Of a DNA stretch of 35,558 nucleotides, positions 1-7,763 are shown in pieces. The notes under the pieces were generated by a model. It did not search any database, had not been told where the DNA came from, and was given only the letters and a program-made list of their open reading frames with translations. The translations under genes and the position numbers were made by a program. The stretch's first letter is position 1, and each line of letters starts with the position of its first letter. Source of the DNA: Nitrospinota bacterium (GTDB taxonomy: Bacteria > Nitrospirota > Nitrospiria > Nitrospirales > UBA8639); contig JACZVJ010000020.1 in the NCBI GenBank assembly GCA_022572725.1, positions 1 to 35,558 on the forward strand. The letters are read 5' to 3'.

Positions 1-144
1 GTTGGCCTTTCGAATATCAAGCCGATCGCGAATACCTTGTGTTATCTGGGATTGATCAGTCGGTGGATTCGAGATGAAGAAGCCACGCTCTCCGCGAACA
101 GCCGGCTCTTTAACGAATGGTATGTGGAAACAATGACTTCCTAA
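1..144 (+). CDS. C-terminal end of an unidentified protein (partial)
   Basis: The window opens inside a reading frame that runs from base 1 to a TAA at 142-144, giving 47 residues that end in WYVETMTS. It has no recognisable domain and the start lies outside the window. The frame ends 89 bases before the DUF6883 gene on the same strand, so the two could be co-transcribed. It could be a spurious open frame, but the short gap and the absence of any better frame here favour a real gene end. Confidence 0.4.
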   Translation, partial: VGLSNIKPIANTLCYLGLISRWIRDEEATLSANSRLFNEWYVETMTS

Positions 145-233
145 AGGAAAGGGACAGCCAAAATAATGATACGCGCTGCAAAACTCGACGCGGTTCTCCC
201 CTCCATCCTCGTCAAGGCTTTTAAAGGAGAGTT

Positions 234-566
234 ATGAAGCTGCCAAACGCCGACAGGGCAGTGGTTGACCTAAGAAAGCTACGAGATTACTGTCTTAGTC
301 AGGAACATCCGCGAGGTCAGCATAAGGCTCGTCTCTTTAAAAGTGCGGTAGGGTTGACGGCTCAAGATGTTTTGGAATTTCAAAATTTGTTGCTTTCTGC
401 AGCAAGGAGCGAAGATGCGGTGTCTCTTGATGCAGATGACTATGGGCAACGATATGCGTTAGACTTTTCAGTCAAGAGGACGAGTGGACAGGCGACGATT
501 CGCAGCCTGTGGATCATTAGAAGAGGAGAAGACTTCCCCCGACTGGCAACCTGCTATATTCTTTAA
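234..566 (+). CDS. DUF6883-type protein of unknown function
   Basis: This is a 110-residue protein. The N-terminal segment LPNADRAVVDLRKLRDYCL, the HPRGQHKAR motif near residue 25, and the ending WIIRRGEDFPRLATCYIL match, from memory, the small family annotated as DUF6883. The family has no established function. The ATG at 234 is preceded by AAAGGAG (223-229) at normal spacing, which fixes the start. A DUF4926 gene follows 12 bases after the stop on the same strand. The two families are often adjacent, which suggests a two-protein unit, possibly toxin/immunity-like, but nothing in the sequence proves that role. No signal peptide or membrane segment is visible. Confidence 0.75.
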   Translation: MKLPNADRAVVDLRKLRDYCLSQEHPRGQHKARLFKSAVGLTAQDVLEFQNLLLSAARSEDAVSLDADDYGQRYALDFSVKRTSGQATIRSLWIIRRGEDFPRLATCYIL

Positions 567-578
567 AATAGGAGCCCG

Positions 579-791
579 ATGATGAACTCAGAAATCCATA
601 CCTTAGATGTGGTGGCTTTAACGGAAGACCTTCCAGAGCATGACTTGCGTCGTGGACAGGTAGGGACAGTGGTCGAGACGCTGAGTTCAGGCATGTTCGA
701 AGTCGAGTTTGTCGACAATGATGGCCGTACCTATGCGACCCTCCCATTAAAATCCAGCCAACTCTTAGTGTTGTATTATCAACCTGTCTAG
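579..791 (+). CDS. DUF4926-type small protein
   Basis: This is a 70-residue protein with the layout of the DUF4926 family: LDVVALTEDLPEHDLRRGQVGTV, then a predicted small beta-barrel with FEVEFVDNDGRTYA, and LLVLYY near the C terminus. Such proteins look like compact SH3-like barrels. The function is unknown. The gene starts 12 bases after the DUF6883 gene with GGAGCCCG just upstream, so translation in one operon is likely. It may partner the upstream protein, which is inferred from adjacency only. Confidence 0.75.
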   Translation: MMNSEIHTLDVVALTEDLPEHDLRRGQVGTVVETLSSGMFEVEFVDNDGRTYATLPLKSSQLLVLYYQPV

Positions 792-997
792 CGATCCTCT
801 GTAGCCCAAGGCATGCCTCTTCATCTCTTTGGACCGGAAAAGGGGACAGATTGTTTTCTGGGAATAATGAAGAGGCAGCAGAATCCTTTTCCTTGAACGT
901 TGGGTAAACTCATTGCCCTCATCGACCTTTCAAATAGACTGTTGGCCAACCCACCGTTTTCCCGATGTTGATGTCTAGCAGAATTAGGGTAAACTGG

Positions 998-1013
998 TCT
1001 AAGTCTAATCTAA
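998..1013 (+). promoter_or_regulatory. Candidate operator/promoter region of the toxin-antitoxin operon
   Basis: Three TCTAA units lie at 998-1002, 1004-1008 and 1009-1013, directly before the AAGGAG ribosome binding site (1016-1021) of the antitoxin. Phd/YefM-type antitoxins normally repress their own promoter by binding short repeats at this place. The assignment is inferred from position and repetition only. Confidence 0.3.
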
Positions 1014-1030
1014 ACAAGGAGATATTCTGT

Positions 1031-1303
1031 ATGCCTGAAGTTGGCGCATATGAGGCGAAAACCCACTTATCACAATTGCTTGAGCGCACCCAAAAAGGGG
1101 AGCACTTCGTGATCACGAAACATGGGCGACCCGTGGCTGAGCTCGTCCCCGTGAGCCGGACTGATGGTGACGCCGTTCGTCGAACGATCACTAACATTCG
1201 TTCGTTTCGAGAGACCCTGCGAAAACGAGGGATTCGAATGCAAGGATTACTCAAGAAAGACGAAGGACTTCGCGATCTGGCTCATCAAGGACACCGCTAC
1301 TGA
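1031..1303 (+). CDS. Phd/YefM-family antitoxin
   Basis: This 90-residue protein has the Phd/YefM N-terminal domain: VGAYEAKTHLSQLLERTQKGEHFVITKHGRPVAELVP at residues about 4-40. That segment forms the DNA-binding dimer in this family. The charged C-terminal tail (about residues 50-90) would wrap and neutralise the toxin. I chose ATG 1031 because AAGGAG lies 9 bases upstream and the family begins here; an in-frame upstream start at 965 would add 22 residues with no family match. The stop overlaps the toxin start by one base (TGATG at 1301-1305), giving translational coupling. It is expected to repress its own promoter and neutralise the PIN toxin. Confidence 0.88.
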   Translation: MPEVGAYEAKTHLSQLLERTQKGEHFVITKHGRPVAELVPVSRTDGDAVRRTITNIRSFRETLRKRGIRMQGLLKKDEGLRDLAHQGHRY

Positions 1304-1716
1304 TGTCGTTTGTCCTGTATAGTTCCGTCGCCTTAGCGTGGGCTCTTCCTGACGAATCCAACCTCACCCTTGATCCTTTATGTGATCGCCTGACGACCGA
1401 GATGGCGACTGTGCCACCCATTTGGCCTTTGGAGATTGGGAATGTGTTACTGGTGGCGGTGAAACGGGGTCGGCTTACGGCTCGGGACATGAATCGTCTC
1501 GTCCGAGAACTTCGTGCATTGCCAGTGGAGGTCGACGTCACCTCTACTGAAGAATCCCTCAACGAGATGCTGATATTGGCTCGAAAGTACGAGTTGAGCA
1601 CATACGATGCATCATACATCGAATTAGCCAAGCGACGTGATATGCCGTTAGCTACGCTCGATGCCAAGCTGCGCAAAGCCTGCCTGTCAGCTAAGATCAC
1701 GCTTCTGCCTTCATAA
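1303..1716 (+). CDS. VapC-like PIN-domain protein with an altered catalytic residue
   Basis: This is a 137-residue PIN-domain protein, the usual VapC length. Members are Mg-dependent RNases that cut tRNA or rRNA when freed from their antitoxin. The sequence reads MSFVLYSSVALAWALPDES, where family members normally have Asp at position 6; here codon 6 is TAT (Tyr). The other expected acidic residues are present: E44 (WPLEIGN), D102 (STYDASYIELA) and D120 (ATLDAKL). Loss of the first metal-binding Asp would be expected to weaken or abolish RNase activity. The gene overlaps its antitoxin by one base. It may be an inactivated toxin kept as an antitoxin or DNA-binding partner, or an early stage of decay. 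Confidence 0.88.
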   Translation: MSFVLYSSVALAWALPDESNLTLDPLCDRLTTEMATVPPIWPLEIGNVLLVAVKRGRLTARDMNRLVRELRALPVEVDVTSTEESLNEMLILARKYELSTYDASYIELAKRRDMPLATLDAKLRKACLSAKITLLPS

Positions 1717-2347
1717 ATCCGGCTTGTCACAACCCTGCCGCGATCGGATTGGGGAAGGAAGTCTTTCATTAGCACGTCTCGTCGTTGATGATTGGAGGTT
1801 TCGCTTTGCGCCGCGTGTCAGGGCAGGTCTATCGGCATAGCCGACTATCGTCAGGTGTTGACCACTCTCACCCTCACCCCGGCCCTCTCTCTGCAGAGGG
1901 AGAGGGAACTTAGGGGGTAATCCCAACGCTACAAAAACTCTTCAAGAGAAACCCCCTGCAGAGGAAGAGGGAAGATGGCAGGTGCTATCTCTCTTTGGGT
2001 TGGCTCACTCACTATTGAGGTTTCACTAATACCGTGACAGTCAGGCGACCGTGGCTATCCTAGAAGGGAGCAATTTATCCTCGCTCTTTTCCTCCCCTTG
2101 GTAAGGGGAGGTTAGGTGGGGTAGAAGTCTTTTCCCCCTTGTGAGGGGACGCCTCGAGGGATAGAGTTCAGCAGGGCCATGCGCTTAGGTCCTTACGAAG
2201 CGTAGCGCGGCCGTGTGAGTCCTCTACCTCCCCTCACCCCTCCTTACCAAGGAGGGGAAACATGCGTCATGCATGACCCGAATAGCAGCACTGAACCCGG
2301 GACCGGCAACGTCACTCAATTTGTGAATGCTCAATAGTCGAGAACGT
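1717..2347. repeat. Gene-free stretch with several palindromic repeat units
   Basis: No convincing gene lies here. The stretch holds several GC-rich palindromes. One is at about 1868-1912, with CCCTCTCTCTGCAGAGGGAGAGGG-like symmetry. Another is at about 2092-2112, around CCCCTTGGTAAGGGG. A third is at about 2131-2148, CCCCCTTGTGAGGGG. The last is at about 2236-2260, around CCTCCTTACCAAGGAGG. The second and last units are related and lie in opposite orientation, so about 170 bases could fold back on themselves. They look like dispersed MITE/REP-like elements of the kind seen elsewhere in the window. Confidence 0.55.
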
Positions 2348-4501
2348 TCAGGTCGTTTCGCTTGGGACGGCTTTCATGGACAGCGCAATGCGCCGGCGTG
2401 GAATGTCGACCTCTAAGACGGTCACTCTGACTTGTTGGTTGACCTGTACGACCGTATTGGGATCGCTGACAAACCGATTGGCGAGCTGACTGATGTGGAC
2501 GAGGCCATCCTGATGCACCCCGATATCGACAAAGGCTCCAAAGGCCGTGACATTGGTGACCACACCGGGAAGGATCATGCCGGGTTTGACCTGCTCAATG
2601 GATTGCACGCCTTCCTGGAATCGTACCGGTTCAAATTGCTGACGTGGGTCACGGCCTGGCTTGGCCAATTCGGTCACAATATCGGTTAGCGTCGGTTTTC
2701 CCACTTCCTCTGTGATGTATCGATGGAGGTCGATCGTGCGTTGGCGATCAGAGTCGTTCATCAGCTCCTTCACGGTACATCCCAAGTCTTTGGCCATCGC
2801 GTGGACCACGGGGTACCGCTCGGGGTGCACCGCGCTGGCATCCAGAGGATGCTCGCCATCGGTAATGCGTAAAAATCCTGCGGCTTGCTCAAACGCTTTT
2901 GGTCCCAAGCGGGGGACTTTCTTCAATGCCGTCCGGCTTCGAAAGGGTCCATGTTCCTGTCGATAGGCCACGATATTCGTGGCGAGTTGCGGACCCACAC
3001 CAGAGACGGCGGTGAGGAGTTGCGGGCTCGCCATATTGACCTCCACCCCCACCCGATTCACGCAACTGATGACCACATCCTGGAGCCGCTGCTTCAAGAT
3101 CCCTTGATCGACATCATGTTGGTACTGCCCGACCCCGATGGCCTTGGGATCGATCTTCACCAGTTCGGCTAACGGATCCATGAGCCGCCGACCGATCGAG
3201 ACCGCCCCACGCACGGTCACATCCTTGTCAGGAAATTCCTCACGGGCCACCGCGGATGCGGAATACACGGACGCCCCGCTTTCGTTCACCATCACGATGG
3301 GAATGTCCGATGGCAACGTCAACGTGCGAAGAAACGTTTCGGTCTCCCTCCCTGCTGTCCCATTGCCAATGGCGATGGCCTCAATCTGGAAACGCTTACA
3401 CAACTCCACAATCGTGTCCCCCGCTTTGGAGGCGGCCGCTGATCCCTGATGCGGAAAGATCGTCTCCGTATGACGCAAATTGCCTTGCCGGTCGAGACAG
3501 ACCACTTTACACCCGGTGCGAAACCCAGGATCTATGGCCAGTACCGTCTTCTGTCCTAAGGGTGACGCCATGAGCAATTGCTGCACGTTTTGCGCAAACA
3601 CCTCAATGGCCGTCTGATCCGCGCGGGATTTTGTCAGCACACGGGTTTCCGTTTCCATCGATGGGGCCAGGAGCCTGGCAAAACTGTCCTGGATGGCCAT
3701 GGTCACTTGAGCCGACGCCGGCCCGCTCCCTTTCAGAAAGAGGCGATGCAGGAGAGACAGCGCAGCCGGTTCCGGCACCACCACACGAAAACTCAGAAAG
3801 CCTTCCTGTTCCCCCCGGCGCATGGCCAGCACACGATGTGAGGGCGCCGTCGCCACTGGTTCTTCCCATTCGACATAATCCCGATACTTGCTTCCTTGCA
3901 CATCTTTTCCCCGTATCCCTGTCGTCTTGAATGTCCCGTGTTCCAAAAACAGCGAGCGCATGGAGGCGCGAGCCTGCTGGTTTTCGTTCATCCATTCGGC
4001 CATGATATCGCGCGCGCCGGCCAACGCCTCTTCTACCGACTCCACTCCCTGATCTGCATTGAGAAATTTCCCTGCTTCGGCGACGACATTCAACTGTGAA
4101 TCTTGAGCCCACAGGCTCTGTGCCAGCGGTTCCAGCCCCCGTTCTTTGGCGATCATGGCTCGTGTGCGGCGTTTGGGTCGATAGGGTAAATACAGGTCCT
4201 CCAACTCCGTCATCGAGGTTGCGGCTTGAACCTGCCCTTGCAGAATGTCCGTGAGTTTTCCTTGTTCCTCTAGCGACGCCACAATGACAGCCCGACGTTT
4301 GTCTAATTCTCGAAGTTGGGCCACTCGATCCCGAATGGACGTAATGACGACCTCATCTAACCCACCCGTCCTCTCTTTTCGATAGCGTGCGAGAAATGGA
4401 ACCGTGGCGCCATCATCCAGAAATTCCACCGTGGCCGTTACCTGCTTGATTGCGATACCCAGCTCCAACGCAATCGTTCTGTCATGAAATTCTGATTTCA
4501 T
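2348..4501 (-). CDS. tex: Tex-family RNA-binding protein
   Basis: This 717-residue cytoplasmic protein belongs to the Tex (toxin expression/Spt6-like) family. It reads N-terminal helical HTH-like domain (FHDRTIALELGI, VPFLARYRKERTGGLDE), then a YqgF/RNase-H-like domain (TVLAIDPGFRTGCKVV, about residues 320-450), then a tandem helix-hairpin-helix region (LLTAVSGVGPQLATNIVAYR and LKKVPRLGPKAFEQAAGFLR), and a C-terminal S1 RNA-binding domain (about 640-710, GVVTNVTAFGAFVDIGVHQDGLVHIS). Full-length homologues are about 720-780 residues, so it is complete. Tex proteins are thought to act in transcription and RNA metabolism. The gene stands alone on the minus strand, separated from rbgA by about 160 bases that carry a repeat. 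Confidence 0.95.
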   Translation of the reverse strand: MKSEFHDRTIALELGIAIKQVTATVEFLDDGATVPFLARYRKERTGGLDEVVITSIRDRVAQLRELDKRRAVIVASLEEQGKLTDILQGQVQAATSMTELEDLYLPYRPKRRTRAMIAKERGLEPLAQSLWAQDSQLNVVAEAGKFLNADQGVESVEEALAGARDIMAEWMNENQQARASMRSLFLEHGTFKTTGIRGKDVQGSKYRDYVEWEEPVATAPSHRVLAMRRGEQEGFLSFRVVVPEPAALSLLHRLFLKGSGPASAQVTMAIQDSFARLLAPSMETETRVLTKSRADQTAIEVFAQNVQQLLMASPLGQKTVLAIDPGFRTGCKVVCLDRQGNLRHTETIFPHQGSAAASKAGDTIVELCKRFQIEAIAIGNGTAGRETETFLRTLTLPSDIPIVMVNESGASVYSASAVAREEFPDKDVTVRGAVSIGRRLMDPLAELVKIDPKAIGVGQYQHDVDQGILKQRLQDVVISCVNRVGVEVNMASPQLLTAVSGVGPQLATNIVAYRQEHGPFRSRTALKKVPRLGPKAFEQAAGFLRITDGEHPLDASAVHPERYPVVHAMAKDLGCTVKELMNDSDRQRTIDLHRYITEEVGKPTLTDIVTELAKPGRDPRQQFEPVRFQEGVQSIEQVKPGMILPGVVTNVTAFGAFVDIGVHQDGLVHISQLANRFVSDPNTVVQVNQQVRVTVLEVDIPRRRIALSMKAVPSETT

Positions 4502-4577
4502 CGTCTCAATACATCCTTCTCATCATCAGTGACTACCACCTTAACACCTGCTGGCTTACAGACGAATCCTGAGATCA

Positions 4578-4662
4578 TCCCCTCACCCCAACCCCCCGCC
4601 TTCGCCGAAGCGGCTTCGCGCAGGCAGGTCTCCCCAAAGGGGCGAGGGAATTTTGAAGGGGT
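4578..4662. repeat. Palindromic repeat between rbgA and tex
   Basis: The stretch begins CCCCTCACCCCAA and ends with CTCCCCAAAGGGGCGAGGG, which are near-complementary arms. Between them, 4599-4630 carries a unit CCTTCGCCGAAGCGG...GGCAGGTC that recurs at 12283-12322. It looks like a dispersed non-coding repeat and may serve as a transcription barrier between rbgA and tex. Confidence 0.5.
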
Positions 4663-5541
4663 TTAGTTGAAAGTTGAAATACTATAGTCCAGGGCCTCGC
4701 GCGTGTCTGGTGTCTCCAGGCTGGTGCGGCCCAGTGTGCCGTTGCGGTATTCCGTCAGCAGGATTCTGGCCGCTTTTTCTCTATCCAATTCCCCACCCTT
4801 TCCTTTACGCAGACATCCCCGTTTGGTGGCAATGGCTTCGAGCACGCCCGCGCCATCCAGCCCATCTACCTCAAACCCGTAACGCGCCGTGAGCAGCGCG
4901 GGGTAGCGCGCGCGTAAGGTGGTGGCGAGGAACTCGGCGATTTCTTCGTCGACGACCGCATTGGCGCCAATCGCGTGGATGGTGGCGAGCAGGAGGCCCA
5001 CGACGGGATGCTTGATTTTTGGCCACAACAGGCCCGGTGAGTCGATGAGCGTCATGCGGTCGTTCAAGATGTGGCGTTGCTGTCCTTTGGTCACGGCGGG
5101 TTCGTTGCCCACTGTTGCGAGGCGGCGTTTGAGCAGCGTGTTCATGAGCGTGGATTTGCCGACGTTGGGGATGCCCATGATCAGCATGCGTAGCGGCTTG
5201 GTGATGCTGTTGCGATGCGGGGCAAGGGGCTGACACAAACCAGGCACCTTGGCTGCCTGGCCAGCACGGTTGCCGGAAAGGGCCACGGCGTTGACGCCAG
5301 GTTCCCGGTTGTACACGTTCAGCCAGGCTTGGGTGACAGTGGGGTCGGCGAGATCGGCTTTGTTGAGCACTTTCAAACAGGGACGCTGCCTAGACAGCCG
5401 CAGTTCCGTGATCATCGGATTGCTGCTGGCTTCCGGCATGCGCGCATCCAGTACTTCGACGATGACATCGATTGCCTCCATCGTCTTGGCCGCTTCTCTG
5501 CGCGCGACATTCATGTGACCGGGAAACCACTGTATGGACAT
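4663..5541 (-). CDS. rbgA: Ribosome biogenesis GTPase RbgA/YlqF
   Basis: This 292-residue protein is a circularly permuted GTPase of the YlqF/RbgA family, required for late 50S subunit assembly. It starts with the family signature IQWFPGHM (residues 3-10). The GTPase motifs follow in the permuted order G4 (NKAD, 60-63), G1/P-loop (GIPNVGKST, about 123-131) and G3 (DSPG, about 166-169). A C-terminal helical ANTAR-like region, which binds rRNA in this family, includes ATKRGCLRKGKGGELDREKAAR. The start at 5541 gives the conserved N terminus directly. No strong Shine-Dalgarno sequence is visible upstream. Length is normal. It is a stand-alone gene on the minus strand. Confidence 0.93.
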   Translation of the reverse strand: MSIQWFPGHMNVARREAAKTMEAIDVIVEVLDARMPEASSNPMITELRLSRQRPCLKVLNKADLADPTVTQAWLNVYNREPGVNAVALSGNRAGQAAKVPGLCQPLAPHRNSITKPLRMLIMGIPNVGKSTLMNTLLKRRLATVGNEPAVTKGQQRHILNDRMTLIDSPGLLWPKIKHPVVGLLLATIHAIGANAVVDEEIAEFLATTLRARYPALLTARYGFEVDGLDGAGVLEAIATKRGCLRKGKGGELDREKAARILLTEYRNGTLGRTSLETPDTREALDYSISTFN

Positions 5542-5959
5542 GTGGAATGTGGGGAAAATGGGGGTTGTGTATCTACTCGATTATGAACTTTTCGGCAACA
5601 TGCTATCAAACCTCGCCCGTTTGCCAGCGAATCATCATGCTGCCTTGGGAATCGGCTCGACATCCTGTGAAAGGTCATAGGACGAAGCGAGAGCCCCCAC
5701 GGACCTCAGTCTGCCCCTGTTTGCCATGGGGTGGAGTCATGCGGTAGTCTCTCCTCTCCCTGGTACCGATCAGCGTCAGCTCCGCGCGTCATCGCAAGAT
5801 GGATGCCCTTCCCGACTTGCACGCCAACATTGGTGTCCAAGTCCTCGACCGGAAATGACACAGCCTGATCATTGGCCCCTTCCCGGCGCCGTCGGAGGAT
5901 GGCCTTGCGCCTCATAGGCCGGGGATACCCACAGCCGATCACGATGAAGGAGAAGAGAT
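5542..5959. other. Gene-poor stretch between rbgA and the small zinc-finger gene
   Basis: I found no supported gene here. A minus-strand open frame (5706-5942) is compositionally unremarkable and matches no family I recognise. The stretch must hold the rbgA promoter on its left side and the promoter of the zinc-finger gene on its right, but neither shows a clear -35/-10 pair. Confidence 0.4.
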
Positions 5960-6127
5960 ATGCCGAAGGCGAAACGAGAAAAGAACTGTTATCGGTGCGA
6001 GGAAGCCGGTGGGATACGTATGAGTTTTATGGTCTGCGCACAATGTTCCCGTCATTATTGCAGCCGTCATGGAGATCCCCAATTGGAAGAATGCACCACC
6101 TGCCTTGAGAGTGGGGAGGAAACGTAG
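5960..6127 (+). CDS. Small zinc-finger protein with eight cross-brace-type ligands
   Basis: This is a 55-residue protein, short enough to be missed by automatic callers. It begins MPKAKREKNCYRCEEAGG and has AAGGAG at 5947-5952, 7 bases before the ATG. Its ligand set is C10, C13, C26, C29, C34, H37, C45 and C48, with H32 as a further candidate. The spacing C-x2-C-x12-C-x2-C-x4-C-x2-H-x7-C-x2-C resembles the AN1/FYVE/RING type of two-zinc cross-brace fingers. The basic N-terminal tail (KAKREK) could contact nucleic acid or another protein. There is no signal peptide or membrane segment. It is not in an obvious operon. The zinc-binding nature is quite secure; the fold and role are inferred. Confidence 0.75.
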   Translation: MPKAKREKNCYRCEEAGGIRMSFMVCAQCSRHYCSRHGDPQLEECTTCLESGEET

Positions 6128-6235
6128 ACTGCCTCACTAACCATGAGCCCCCAGAAAACATACAGAGGTTGTGAATTTTTTAACTTAATTGTGAGAAATA
6201 GGGTCAAACTGAGCTTGGGCGCGATGCCGTAGGAG

Positions 6236-6439
6236 CGGGCGATGCACTACCGCGCCTGGGTTCGGGGAGCAATTCCTGAGGGGGAGTGGGAGGACATTCG
6301 CCAGACCGTTCAACGGGGGCAATGAACTGGCAGGGATCGGTTTATGGTGGAAGTGGCGAGGAAGATAGGCCGGCGGGTAGAGCGCCGTGGACGGGGCCGC
6401 CCGCTGAAAAAAATTTGTAAAATCTTGAATTTTAGATGA
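6236..6439 (+). pseudogene. C-terminal fragment of a REP-associated tyrosine transposase (RAYT)
   Basis: From 6245 the frame reads HYRAWVRGAIPEGEWEDIRQ, an in-frame TGA at 6323-6325, then DRFMVEVARKIGRRVERRG and GRGRPLKK, ending in TGA at 6437-6439. This is the C-terminal part of the Y1/IS200-like RAYT family, whose ends typically contain a basic RRGRGRP stretch. The N-terminal catalytic part is absent and an internal stop is present, so this is a remnant. It is a different copy from the N-terminal fragment at 11921. Confidence 0.7.
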
Positions 6440-6493
6440 CGGACACTTTCAGATGAATGTGGGAATTCCTGCAGAGCTTCGGGCTAACCAACT

Positions 6494-6582
6494 CGTCATG
6501 CCCGCAGTCGTGAGCGGGCATCCAGGATTATAAAGAAAGATGGATCCCCGCTAAAAAACGGCGGGGATGACCGGGAAAGGAT
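6494..6582. repeat. Twin-hairpin intergenic repeat downstream of sucD
   Basis: Two hairpins lie side by side. The first is GCCCGC (6500-6505) with GCGGGC (6514-6519). The second is ATCCCCGC (6544-6551) with GCGGGGAT (6561-6568). The outer ends CGTCATGCCCGC and GCGGGGATGAC are similar in inverted orientation. This kind of TCATGCCCGC/GGGGATGA unit is a common dispersed palindromic repeat. It lies just after the sucD stop on the minus strand and might stabilise that mRNA end. Confidence 0.6.
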
Positions 6583-6656
6583 ACACGGGCCAGCTTTTCG
6601 AAACTTCACCAGCCCTTGTCTGAAAGATTCAATCCAAGTCTTTACAGTTGCTATTA

Positions 6657-7529
6657 TTATGCGCCCAACGTTTTCTTGACCGTCTCGCCGATTTCTGCTG
6701 GATTTCGGACTACCCGAACCCCTGCCTCTTCCAGCGCGGCCATTTTTTCGGCTGCCGTGCCTTTTCCTCCGGTGATAATCGCCCCGGCATGCCCCATGCG
6801 GCGCCCCGGAGGGGCCGTGATCCCAGCGATAAAGCTGATCACAGGTTTGGTCATCTGTTCCTTGATAAAGACTGCAGCTTTTTCTTCGGCATCGCCGCCG
6901 ATCTCACCGATCATCACGACTGCTTCGGTTTCAGGGTCTGCTTCAAACATCTGCAGAAGATCAATGTACCCCGTTCCAATAATGGGGTCTCCCCCAATAC
7001 CAATGCACGTGGTTTCTCCCAACCCCAGGTTGGTCAGTTGGTTCACGGCTTCATAGGTCAAAGTCCCGCTCCGGGAGATCACACCCACTCGGCCTTTTTT
7101 ATGAATAAACCCGGGCATAATGCCAATCTTACATTCATCGGCTGTAATCACCCCTGGACAATTCGGGCCAATGAGCCGCGAAATACTACTTTGCAGGGCC
7201 CGCTTGACCTTCACCATTTCATTAATGGGAATCCCTTCGGTAATACAGATGATTAACCAGATGCCGGCATCTGCGGCCTCCAAAATGGCATCGGCGGCAA
7301 ACGCCGGGGGAACAAAGATCAGCGAGGTGGTCGCCTCGGTTTTTTTCACCGCATCCCGGACCGTATTGAACACTGGAATCCCTTCAACTTCCTGGCCGGC
7401 CTTCCCAGGCGTGACCCCTGCCACAACCTGCGTTCCATAGGCCTTGCACTGAGTCGCATGAAAGGACCCTTCTTTTCCGGTGATGCCTTGGACAACGACC
7501 CGAGTCGACTTGTTCACTAAGATGCTCAT
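6657..7529 (-). CDS. sucD: Succinyl-CoA ligase (ADP/GDP-forming) alpha subunit
   Basis: This 290-residue subunit joins SucC to interconvert succinyl-CoA and succinate with nucleotide phosphorylation, in the oxidative or reductive TCA cycle. The N-terminal CoA-binding Rossmann domain has [17 protein letters not shown] (12-28) and PGKAG (41-45). The ligase domain has GPNCPG (121-126) and the phospho-histidine loop [10 protein letters not shown] with H247. Length matches the family. It lies downstream of sucC on the minus strand with a 229-base gap that holds a long nested hairpin, unlike the short gaps usual for sucCD. The gene appears intact. Confidence 0.97.
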   Translation of the reverse strand: MSILVNKSTRVVVQGITGKEGSFHATQCKAYGTQVVAGVTPGKAGQEVEGIPVFNTVRDAVKKTEATTSLIFVPPAFAADAILEAADAGIWLIICITEGIPINEMVKVKRALQSSISRLIGPNCPGVITADECKIGIMPGFIHKKGRVGVISRSGTLTYEAVNQLTNLGLGETTCIGIGGDPIIGTGYIDLLQMFEADPETEAVVMIGEIGGDAEEKAAVFIKEQMTKPVISFIAGITAPPGRRMGHAGAIITGGKGTAAEKMAALEEAGVRVVRNPAEIGETVKKTLGA

Positions 7530-7674
7530 CCGTCCTACCTTTCAATTACTCTGAATGATTTTTTAAAGGAACTCTTTCCCCCCTCACCTTCCTTGTCTCC
7601 TCACCCCACAGGTGCCACAACTGGCTCTACCTGCGCGCATTCACCGAGCACTTTTCCTCTCTTTTCTGCTTTCT

Positions 7675-7763
7675 GTTGACGGGGCTGAGCCTCAACTGCG
7701 ACCGTCGAGCGAGCACCTTCTGAGGTGCGCGGTCCGGGAGCACGGGGGCTCAGCCCCGTCAAC
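7675..7763. repeat. Nested inverted repeat between sucC and sucD
   Basis: A perfect 17-bp inverted repeat has arms at 7675-7691 (starting GTTGACGGGGC) and 7747-7763 (ending GCCCCGTCAAC). Inside the loop, GACCG pairs with CGGTC and GCACCT pairs with AGGTGC around a TCTG tetraloop. The right arm covers the sucC TGA stop (7759-7761). In the transcript this could form a long hairpin right at the end of sucC. It may be a mobile palindromic element, an mRNA stabiliser, or an attenuator that sets the SucC:SucD ratio. Confidence 0.75.

Noticed and set aside
5706-5942. Minus-strand open frame of 78 residues between rbgA and the zinc-finger gene
   Set aside because: No family resemblance, no convincing ribosome binding site and an odd composition. 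It lies in a region that looks non-coding.
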